A program made the position numbers and the translations under genes. 49,994 nucleotides of DNA, taken from positions 1 to 49,994 of the forward strand of contig JAAFHV010000034.1 in assembly GCA_013297655.1 (NCBI GenBank). Direction: 5' to 3'. The notes beneath the pieces are model-generated. The model saw only the letters and a program-made list of their open reading frames with translations. It was not told the DNA's origin and did not search any database. Of this stretch, positions 25,203-32,274 are shown one piece after another. The stretch comes from Myxococcales bacterium (GTDB lineage Bacteria; Myxococcota_A; Polyangia; Polyangiales; Polyangiaceae). Positions within the stretch are counted from its first letter, which is position 1. The number at the start of each line of letters is the position of its first letter.

Positions 25203-25664
25203 ATGAATCGCATCGTCTTCGTCGTACCTGCCTCGTTTCTTTTCCTCGCCTGCACCGTCGAGACCGAGGTCCCCACGCCCACGCCGGCTCCCTCGTCGTC
25301 GACGGAGGCCACGGTCCCGGCCACCGGCGCGAAGCCCGAGGTCGCGTTCTCCTGCTCGGGCGCGATCTCGAGGCGAACGGCCGGCCTCGGGGGCGTCGGG
25401 CTGCGCTGCATCGGAGGAGGACCGAACGTCGACTGTGGCGGCCCGGCGACCCCCTGCGCGGCGCAGGACGTGGCCTTCTCGTACGCTCCCCCGGCGACCG
25501 ACTGTGACGTCGGTAAGCGCGTCTTCTTTTGGAACGGCGCCGCGTGTGTAGGTCAGACGATCGTCGGCGGCAGCGGCAATCTGGTGTGCAAGGGCAACGA
25601 CTGCGAGAAGCTCTTCGACAGCGAAGCTTCGTGCGTGAGCGCATACTCTGCTTGTCCGAAATGA
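25203..25664 (+). CDS. Small cysteine-containing lipoprotein
   Basis: A 153-residue lipoprotein: 'MNRIVFVVPASFLFLAC' gives a short signal with lipobox Cys17. A Thr/Pro/Ser linker leads to a mature domain with about nine Cys, e.g. 'VAFSCSGAISRRTAG', 'NVDCGGPATPCAAQDV' and 'VCKGNDCEKLF'. It is likely disulfide-stabilised. The start ATG 25203 has 'aaggag' about eight bases upstream, better than the earlier in-frame ATG at 25179. No family is recognised. It lies 28 bases before the next plus-strand gene and may form an operon with it. Confidence 0.75.
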   Translation: MNRIVFVVPASFLFLACTVETEVPTPTPAPSSSTEATVPATGAKPEVAFSCSGAISRRTAGLGGVGLRCIGGGPNVDCGGPATPCAAQDVAFSYAPPATDCDVGKRVFFWNGAACVGQTIVGGSGNLVCKGNDCEKLFDSEASCVSAYSACPK

Positions 25665-25692
25665 GCGTTGGCCCTTTGAAGCGACCCCGCCG

Positions 25693-26958
25693 GTGAAATC
25701 CTCTCCCTCGAATGCAAACGACCGTGCTGCGTCGGCCGTCGCGGTCGCGCGTGGTCGTGCGCATTCCGAGGGCGGACGGCGGCTCGGCCTCGGCGGCTGC
25801 CTCTTCGCGGTGCTCGCCGCGCAATCGCTCGTCCCCGCGTGCCGCGCGCCGACGCAGGTGACGGTCGAGGTGGTCGGCGAGGTCCCGTTTCGCGAGGGAA
25901 TGAGCGTCGCGGTGCAAGTCGCGCGCGCCGGCGACGTGGAGGCCGCGCCGCTGAAGTCGGTCACGAGCGCGAGGTGGGCGTTCGGGCAAACCATCGGGAC
26001 GGTGGTCGTCGCGCCCGGCGAGCAAGTCACTGAGGCCGACGTGAGGATCGTGCTCGCGCTCGGCCGAGCGCCGGAGTCGTGCACGCGCGACGACGCGGCC
26101 GGATGCGTGGTTTACCGGCGTCGGGTCGCGTTCGATGGCGCGAGCGTCGTCCGCGCCGTCCTCCGGTCGTCCTGCTTCGGGGTGTACTGCGACGAAACCA
26201 CGTCGTGCCGCGACGATCGCTCGTGCGGCACGATGACGAGCGACGAGCCGGCCCGCCCGGCCGAGCGAGCGGAGGGAAGCGACACGTACGCGGCGGTCGT
26301 CCTCGCCGACGGACCACGCCACTACTATCGGTTCGGCGAGCCCGAGGGCGCAAAGGTGGCCCGCGACGAAATGAAACACGCCGATGGCACCTACGAGGGC
26401 GTGCGCCTCGGGATCACGGGGGCGATCGCCTCCGCGACAGGAGCGGCGTACTTCGATGGTGTCCGCGCGCGCGTGTTGGTCCCGAGGCTCGAGGAGCTCC
26501 CCGGTGCGCTCACGCTGGAGGCGTGGGTCCGCGTCGACGGCGACGAGCTCGTCGATCCCGTGATCCTCCAGCGCATCGACGCGCGCAGCTCTGGGAGCTT
26601 GTTCGGGTATCGCCTCAGCTTGCCGTCGAAGCGCAGCGTGAAGCTCGAGCTCTTCCGCGAAGCCAAGGTCGACCTCTACGCGGTGCCGAGCGACGCGCCG
26701 TTGCCCAGCGACGGGTTCGGCTTCATGCACGTCGCCGCGATCGCGGATCGAGGGCAAATCAAGGTGTATCTCGACGGCGTGCTTGCGCGCCAGGAGACAT
26801 ATCCGGACGGTCCGTTACCGCCATCGGGCGTTCCGCTCCTGATCGGCGCAGGGACGAGCACGCACTTTCGCGGCGCGATGGACGAGCTCGCGATCTACGA
26901 TCACGCGCTCGACGTTGGCGCCGTTCGTAGGCATGTCGAGGCTGCCAAGCGGCGTTGA
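25693..26958 (+). CDS. LamG / concanavalin A-like exported protein
   Basis: A 421-residue protein starting at GTG 25693. An internal hydrophobic stretch ('GGCLFAVLAAQSLVPAC') gives a lipoprotein-type signal after about 34 hydrophilic residues. Residues 55-170 form a beta-rich domain. From about 200 the chain matches LamG-type jelly rolls: 'HYYRFGEPEGAKVARDEMKH', 'AAYFDGVRARVLVPRLEELP', 'ALTLEAWVRVDG' and 'FRGAMDELAIYDHAL'. These are the standard landmarks of LamG_3 domains, which bind carbohydrate or protein ligands at the cell surface. The gene runs into a tandem repeat at its 3' end. Confidence 0.82.
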   Translation: MKSSPSNANDRAASAVAVARGRAHSEGGRRLGLGGCLFAVLAAQSLVPACRAPTQVTVEVVGEVPFREGMSVAVQVARAGDVEAAPLKSVTSARWAFGQTIGTVVVAPGEQVTEADVRIVLALGRAPESCTRDDAAGCVVYRRRVAFDGASVVRAVLRSSCFGVYCDETTSCRDDRSCGTMTSDEPARPAERAEGSDTYAAVVLADGPRHYYRFGEPEGAKVARDEMKHADGTYEGVRLGITGAIASATGAAYFDGVRARVLVPRLEELPGALTLEAWVRVDGDELVDPVILQRIDARSSGSLFGYRLSLPSKRSVKLELFREAKVDLYAVPSDAPLPSDGFGFMHVAAIADRGQIKVYLDGVLARQETYPDGPLPPSGVPLLIGAGTSTHFRGAMDELAIYDHALDVGAVRRHVEAAKRR

Positions 26959-26969
26959 AAGCCGCGCGT

Positions 26970-27102
26970 CACGTCGCTCCGGAGGCGCGCGCACGTCACT
27001 CCGGAGGCGCGCGCACGTCGCTCCGGAGGCGCACGCACGTGGCTCCGGAGGCGCGCGCACGTGGCTCTTGAAGCGCGCGTCGCATCGCTCTTGAAGCGCG
27101 CG
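26970..27102. repeat. 22-bp GC-rich tandem repeat array
   Basis: Six consecutive units of 22 bp (the last is 23 bp) occupy 26970-27102. The consensus is roughly CACGTSGCTCCGGAGGCGCG plus CG, with the first four units nearly identical and the last two carrying CTCTTGAAG in place of CTCCGGAG. Partial units flank both ends: 'ttgaaagccgcgcg' overlaps the stop codon at 26955-26968 and 'tcgcatcgctccg' follows. Each early unit contains the palindrome CTCCGGAG. It lies between convergent genes. Confidence 0.85.
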
Positions 27103-27136
27103 TCGCATCGCTCCGAGCCTCGACGCGCGCGCTCGG

Positions 27137-27559
27137 TCAGCCCTCGCGGCGGGCGGGCTCGCGGTCGGCGGCGGGCTTCGCCTCCGGCTCGACGGCGGTC
27201 GTCTCCGTGGGGCTGCTCGCGCGCGCCGCGGCCTCGCGACGGGCCTCTTCTTCGCGCTCCTTCTGAAGCCTCTTCTCTTGGAGGTTCGCGGCGCGAGCGG
27301 TGCCGCCTGCGCGCCCGATCTCCGCCATGTGCGAGCGGTTCTGGCTCACGACCTCGCCGCCTTTGCGTCCAGCCTCGCGCGCCTCGGCGGAGTCGAACTG
27401 GTGGGCATTGCCAGACTCGTGAGCTGCGCGACCCCCAACCGACGCGATTTGGCGCTGCTGCTGCGGATCCATGGAGGCGAATCCTCGTTTGCGGGGCTCT
27501 CCTGCGCGCTTGGTGGTCATCTTCGTATTTGTGGTGTTGTTGGTGGCATTGTTGGACAT
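27137..27559 (-). CDS. KGG-repeat stress-induced protein
   Basis: A 140-residue hydrophilic protein of the KGG (Con-10-like) general-stress family. After a Thr/Asn-rich start the family units are visible: 'ASMDPQQQRQIASVGGRAAH', 'EAREAGRKGGEVVSQNRSHM' and 'AEIGRAGGTARAANLQ'. The C-terminal 60 residues are a charged coil of Glu/Arg/Lys followed by a Pro/Ala tail. Such proteins are typically disordered and induced by desiccation, starvation or conidiation. The start ATG 27559 has 'gggag' nine bases upstream on the minus strand. The long GC-rich frame upstream of it is not protein-like. Confidence 0.83.
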   Translation of the reverse strand: MSNNATNNTTNTKMTTKRAGEPRKRGFASMDPQQQRQIASVGGRAAHESGNAHQFDSAEAREAGRKGGEVVSQNRSHMAEIGRAGGTARAANLQEKRLQKEREEEARREAAARASSPTETTAVEPEAKPAADREPARREG

Positions 27560-27967
27560 AAGGATCTCCCTGTTTGCGCACCTGGACCGCGCTTCGACGC
27601 GGCGTTGGTCCGGTCTGTCCACCCTCCACTGCACCCTTCGTGCCCAGGCGCGCGGCGCGGCTCGGACGGCTCTCGCGCTGCGGGCGTCCACGCTCGATCG
27701 CACATTCGAGCCGAGCTCGAGCGCCCTCACTTGCGCAAACGGCATGTCAAAAGTTGGGGGGCGTTGCCACGGATTCCGGGCGATTGGTGCAAAACGCCAC
27801 ACTGACGAGGCCGCTGATTGCCTCCTCCGGTGGATCGCGTGATGCACCTCTTGGCGCGCCATACCCCTGTCCCATCGTGCGTCTCCGTGCGCCTGCGTGC
27901 CTCGCTCGTGCGGCTTCGAGGCATCGATCGTTCGACCCGCGGGCTCGAATTCGGCCCGCGCGCCTCG
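27560..27967. other. 408-base intergenic region
   Basis: No frame here gives a protein-like translation. It contains a near-palindromic block (GCGGGC...GCCCGC around an EcoRI-like core) near 27939-27960, just after the 3' end of the membrane protein gene on the minus strand. No T run follows it. A TTGACA-like hexamer lies on the minus strand at about 27744-27749 upstream of the KGG gene, but no good -10 accompanies it. Confidence 0.4.
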
Positions 27968-29359
27968 CTACGAGGGCGACGTCTCGTTCGGCTTCGCGCG
28001 GTGGCTCACCACGATGGACACGAAGAGCGAAGCGAACCCGAGCACGAGCGCGATACCACCCCACGCGACGAGAGAGTGTGGGGTCGGCACGAGACCCGCG
28101 ACCACGAGCGCGTGTCCCAGGAGCGCCGCGAGGTAAGCGAGCACGACCCTCGCGCCGATGCGAATCACCATCACCGCAGTGACGAGCGCGGCAGCAAGGT
28201 CGAGCGCCCACACGTGTCGCGGGAACGATCCGCCCGTCCAACCGAACGTCCACAGGGCGAGGTGACCCATCACGAGGGCGCCCGTCCACAGGCGTACGCG
28301 CTCGGCGGGGGACACGGGTTCCATCCGCTCGAGCGGCGCGACGATATCGCGAGCGCGCTCCGTCTCGTCATTGGGTACCCGATAGGGCGACCGTTCGTCC
28401 GCAGCCCCGTGCGTCGTCCACGTGCGCGTCGGCACGAGGGAGAGCGCACGAACGATCAGCAGCGCCGTCACGATCGCGGCGACGAACCAGAGCTGGGCTG
28501 GCAGCGCGAACGCCGCGAACGCCACGCTGGCGACCGCGATCACCCACACACGAAGCTCGTGGCGCTGCTTCGCGAGGAGCACCGCCGCGATCGCGGGGAG
28601 CACACGAAAGAGGTCTATCGTTCGTTCGCTCGCCCAGAACGCGACGTGCAGCACGAGGAGGACGGCCCAGATCGCGAAGGTGGCCGCGACCCCGCGCCGG
28701 AGCACCGTCGTCCCCCACGCGTCGAGCGCGTCGCGCGACGTCACGCTCTCGTCGAGCCGCTCCGGGAAGAGGGCCCCGAGCACGAGCGCGAACGCTGCGA
28801 CGAGCGTTCCGGCGCCCTCCGCGCCGAGCCTAGGGAGCAGATACGGGACTATCGCGAGGCCGAGCGCGCCCGTGATCGCGACGGCGAGCGCGCGCCACCC
28901 GAGGCGTAGTCGAAGGGCCCAGCCAAGGGCGAAGAGCTTCCCTACGAAGGCGGCGAGCCAAACCATCGTCGGCGCGACTCCGGTCGTCCCGAGCACGCCG
29001 CACATCTCGGTGTGGAGCGTGAGATCGCCTTGGTAGACCACCGCGAGCAGGGCCATGAGGACCGCAGGTCGTCTCTTTCCTCCTCGGTAGAGGAGCGCGG
29101 CGCCCCCCACGAGCGCGCCCGCGTAGAGCTCCGCGACGACCGCGACACCGAGCGGCCCATAAAGGCTTCCCTCTCGCGCGAGCCCACGCGACAGGAGGTT
29201 CAATCCGGTGAGCACCAACATCGCGCTGACGAGATAAATGGGATTGTACTTTATGAACCAACGATGGAAAAGCGCGCGCCAATAGGCAATCTCGCGGCCG
29301 GGAGGGGAGTCGTCGATGGCGTGGTTGGTCGGGGCATCTTCGCGCGGAGGTGGGAGCAT
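27968..29359 (-). CDS. Polytopic membrane protein
   Basis: A 463-residue integral membrane protein with about eleven to twelve hydrophobic helices, beginning with 'YLVSAMLVLTGLNLLSRGL' and ending with 'LVAWGGIALVLGFASLFVSI'. A hydrophilic loop near residue 330 ('DERSPYRVPNDETERARDIV') separates the first eight or so helices from the rest. No transport, protease or glycosyltransferase signature is recognised. The N-terminus is hydrophilic ('MLPPPREDAPTNHAIDD'), and the segment 'FHRWFIKYNPIYLVSA' resembles the entry to the first helix in other Myxococcota membrane proteins of unknown role. Start ATG 29359 is the only one in front of this N-terminus. Confidence 0.72.
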   Translation of the reverse strand: MLPPPREDAPTNHAIDDSPPGREIAYWRALFHRWFIKYNPIYLVSAMLVLTGLNLLSRGLAREGSLYGPLGVAVVAELYAGALVGGAALLYRGGKRRPAVLMALLAVVYQGDLTLHTEMCGVLGTTGVAPTMVWLAAFVGKLFALGWALRLRLGWRALAVAITGALGLAIVPYLLPRLGAEGAGTLVAAFALVLGALFPERLDESVTSRDALDAWGTTVLRRGVAATFAIWAVLLVLHVAFWASERTIDLFRVLPAIAAVLLAKQRHELRVWVIAVASVAFAAFALPAQLWFVAAIVTALLIVRALSLVPTRTWTTHGAADERSPYRVPNDETERARDIVAPLERMEPVSPAERVRLWTGALVMGHLALWTFGWTGGSFPRHVWALDLAAALVTAVMVIRIGARVVLAYLAALLGHALVVAGLVPTPHSLVAWGGIALVLGFASLFVSIVVSHRAKPNETSPS

Positions 29360-29581
29360 GCGGCGTCATCGAGCAAGACATGTGCCTTCGTGCGCGGCCC
29401 CTCCCGCCCGCGGACGACGCGAAATACACGCTGCCAGCGCGCCCTGACGCATGGTCTTGGGTGCCAAACTGACAATGCGAAACGCCACGGAGTACAACCT
29501 GTCAGCGGCGCACTCGGAAGGACCGACGAGAGGCTTCGGTGGCACTCGGCGCGGAGCGAGGTCGCTCGCGACGGGGCCGAA

Positions 29582-31861
29582 TCAGGATTCGCGCGGCTCG
29601 TCGAACGAGGGGAGGGTGAAACGGAACGTGGCCCCCCGCCCTACGGCGGCCTGCGCCCAAATCCGTCCGCCGTGTTTCGCGACGATGCGCTTCACGGTCG
29701 CGAGCCCTACGCCAGTGCCCTCGAACTCGGCGCGCGTGTGGAGCCGCTCGAAGGCGGAGAAGAGGCGGCTCGCGTGCGCCATCTCGAAGCCGGCGCCGTT
29801 GTCGCGGACGACGTATACCGGGCCTTCCGCGGAAGGCTCGGCGAAGAGCTCGATGACCGCGTGGTCCACGTTGCGGCTGTATTTGTGCGCATTTCCGAGC
29901 AAATTACCGAGCGCGGCGCGGAGGAGGGAGGGGTCGGCGTGCACCTCGAGCCCGTCCGCGATTCGCCACGTCACGACGCGGGTGGGAGCCGACGCGGTGA
30001 GCTCGTCGGCGACGGCGCGGGCGAGCTCGCCCAAGTCGATCGTCTTCCGGACCACCTTCGTGCGCCCGAGGCGCGCGAGCTCGAGCATGTCGTCGATGAG
30101 GATGCCCATCCGCGACACGCCGTTCATGATGCGCTTGAGGTACTCCTGCCCCTCGCCGTCGATCGTGGCGGCGTAGTCCTCGCTCAGAGCGAGCGCGAAG
30201 CCGTGAATGCTTCGGAGCGGGGCGCGGAGATCGTGAGATACGGAGTAGCTGAACGCCTCGAGCTCGCCGTTCATGGCCGCCAAGCTCGTCGCGCGTCGTT
30301 CGAGAGCCTCGTTCAAGCGTAGAATCTTGGCCTGCGTGGTCCGACTCTCGGTCACGTCGGTGAACGTCCACAAATGACCGTGGAAGACCTCGCCGTCGCG
30401 CACGGGCACGTAGTCGCGTTCGAAGACCCGGCCGTCGACCGTGTGGATCACGTCGCGGGTGGCAGCGACGCGAACACGCCCGAGCTCGTCCGAGCGTCGC
30501 AGCACTTCGTCGGCGTTCTCCACGAGGTTGCCGAGGTCGCGGAAGAACTCGGCGCTCTGGCGGCCGACCAGATCGGCCGGGCGCGCGTCGGCGGCGAACA
30601 TGCGACAAAAGGACTCGTTCACGACCACGAAGCGCCTGTTCTCGTCCTCGACGAATACGCCCACCTCGAGGTGTCCTACGAGCGACGAGAGCCGCGCCGC
30701 TTCGCGTGCGAGGGAGCGCTCGTTGGTGCGAATGGCGGTCACGTCCTCGCTCGAGACCACGAAGTCGGCCTGCTCGAGCGGCGATACGACGTGACGAAGG
30801 AGCTTCGTGCCGTTTTTGCCTTGGAATGGGAGCTCGATCGACCTCGTCTCGCGGGTGAACACGGCCTCGGCGGCGAGGCTGCAGACGGCGGCGCCGTGCC
30901 CGGCGGCCAAGAGCGTGTAGAGGCTCTTTCCCTCGAGCTCCTTCGCCGGCACCTCGAAGAGCTTGCTCGCTTGCTCGTTGGCGAGGGCGATGAGCCCGCT
31001 GCCTTTGCACGCCACGATCGACGTCGGAGAGCCGTCCATGACCGCGCGCTTGAGCTCGAGGGTGCGGACGAGGAGCTCGGTTTGGCGCGTGCGCTCCGTC
31101 ACGTCGCGTAGCACGGCGGTCATGAACCGCTTCGCGCCGACCTCGTAGCTCCCGAGGGCGGCCTCGATGTCGACCTCGTGCCCGTTGGCGTGGAGCGCAC
31201 GAAAGGCGATCGCCGACCATTCCATGGTTCGTTTGCCGGTCTTCAGGTATTGCGCAAAGCCCTTTTCGTGGGCCATGCGCAGACGCTGCGGCACGATGTT
31301 GGTGAGCGGTGAGCCGACGAGCGCCTCGGGGGCATGGCCGAGCACCTTGCGCGTGGCGGTGCTCGCGTAGACGACCATCCCCGCCTCGTCGACCGTGAGG
31401 AGCACGTCCGGGGTGCCGCGCGCGAACGCCTCCGTGCGCGAGTCGTTGACCAACCGCGCGAGACGCATTCGCTCGTTCTCGCCGTCGATGCGCGCGGTGA
31501 TGTCGAACACGTATCCCACGAAGTGGGTGACCGCTCCCGCAGCGTCTCGAATCACGTGCGTGAAGTCGTAGATCCACATGACGCGACCGTCTTTGTGGCG
31601 GAGGCGATAGGGCTCGTGCTCGAACGCGGGCGCTCCCGAAGCGCTCCCCGCGGCGACCTCGCTTCCCACCCTCCCGATGTCCTCCTCGTGAACCAGCGCC
31701 GCGTACGCCACGGCGCCGCTGACGAACTCTTCTCCGTCGTATCCGAGCACGTCCGTCACGTTCTTGGAGACGTGCTCGACCGGCCAGCCGTCGACCGCGC
31801 GCCAGCAAAACAGGACGACCGGACCGCGCTCGAAAAGCGCTCTTTCGTCGAAGATACCCAC
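29582..31861 (-). CDS. Four-PAS sensor histidine kinase
   Basis: A 759-residue cytoplasmic histidine kinase without membrane helices. Four PAS domains occupy about residues 15-130 ('VSKNVTDVLGYDGEEFV', with PAC 'HVIRDAAGAVTHFVGYVFDI'), 145-260, 270-385 and 395-505. HisKA follows with phospho-acceptor His543 in 'SYSVSHDLRAPLRS', then the ATPase domain with N box 'LGNLLGNAHKYS', G1 'VRDNGAGFEM', F box 'FSAFERLH' and G2 'GTGVGLATVKRIV'. The C-terminal half resembles cyanobacterial-phytochrome-type kinases. No partner response regulator is adjacent. Start ATG 31861 is the first in the frame that enters PAS-1. Confidence 0.9.
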   Translation of the reverse strand: MGIFDERALFERGPVVLFCWRAVDGWPVEHVSKNVTDVLGYDGEEFVSGAVAYAALVHEEDIGRVGSEVAAGSASGAPAFEHEPYRLRHKDGRVMWIYDFTHVIRDAAGAVTHFVGYVFDITARIDGENERMRLARLVNDSRTEAFARGTPDVLLTVDEAGMVVYASTATRKVLGHAPEALVGSPLTNIVPQRLRMAHEKGFAQYLKTGKRTMEWSAIAFRALHANGHEVDIEAALGSYEVGAKRFMTAVLRDVTERTRQTELLVRTLELKRAVMDGSPTSIVACKGSGLIALANEQASKLFEVPAKELEGKSLYTLLAAGHGAAVCSLAAEAVFTRETRSIELPFQGKNGTKLLRHVVSPLEQADFVVSSEDVTAIRTNERSLAREAARLSSLVGHLEVGVFVEDENRRFVVVNESFCRMFAADARPADLVGRQSAEFFRDLGNLVENADEVLRRSDELGRVRVAATRDVIHTVDGRVFERDYVPVRDGEVFHGHLWTFTDVTESRTTQAKILRLNEALERRATSLAAMNGELEAFSYSVSHDLRAPLRSIHGFALALSEDYAATIDGEGQEYLKRIMNGVSRMGILIDDMLELARLGRTKVVRKTIDLGELARAVADELTASAPTRVVTWRIADGLEVHADPSLLRAALGNLLGNAHKYSRNVDHAVIELFAEPSAEGPVYVVRDNGAGFEMAHASRLFSAFERLHTRAEFEGTGVGLATVKRIVAKHGGRIWAQAAVGRGATFRFTLPSFDEPRES

Positions 31862-31996
31862 CCAGCAACAGGCTCTACGATCGTCGCACGGCCGTCAACC
31901 GCAGCGCTGCGTCGACGGATAGAAACTAGGTTTATCCGGATAGGCTCGTCGCCGTGACACGAGTCGCCGGCGAACGACGCGACGAGGGGCGTCGAG

Positions 31997-32272
31997 CTAC
32001 GGCGCGCTCTTCGTCTCGCGATGCACGGTCGTACCGGCGGGTACGTCGGTCGCCCGCAGCCCAGCGAGGCGAACGAGGGCGAACGGTGGCCGCGGCCCGG
32101 AGACATGGGCGAGCACGAGGTCGGCCTTCGCGCGGGTCGTCGTGCCGTCGGGCCGCACGAGCGTCACGTCGATGGGGCCCTTTTGGTCCTGCGGCGCGAC
32201 GATTTTCGGGGCGAGCTCCACGCCGCCGCGCACGTCGTACGCGTCCGTCACCACGAGGAGAACGTCGCTCAT
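31997..32272 (-). CDS. Small protein of the Hsp70 operon
   Basis: A 91-residue beta-rich protein. The segments 'VTLVRPDGTTTRAKADLVLA' and 'VRLAGLRATDVPAGTTVH' recall a small single-barrel family resembling EF-Tu domain 2 ('RPDGT..RT', 'DVPxGTEV'), of unknown function; this likeness is from memory of the pattern only. It starts two bases after the TAA of the larger Hsp70 gene, so it is almost certainly in the same operon. It is the last member before a 135-base gap. A role as an adaptor or cofactor of the Hsp70 pair is inference from position. Confidence 0.7.
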   Translation of the reverse strand: MSDVLLVVTDAYDVRGGVELAPKIVAPQDQKGPIDVTLVRPDGTTTRAKADLVLAHVSGPRPPFALVRLAGLRATDVPAGTTVHRETKSAP

Positions 32273-32274
32273 GT

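Noticed and set aside
27939-27960. Near-palindrome GCGGGC...GCCCGC after the polytopic membrane protein gene as a terminator
   Set aside because: No T run follows on the minus strand and the stem is short; I could not support it as an intrinsic terminator.
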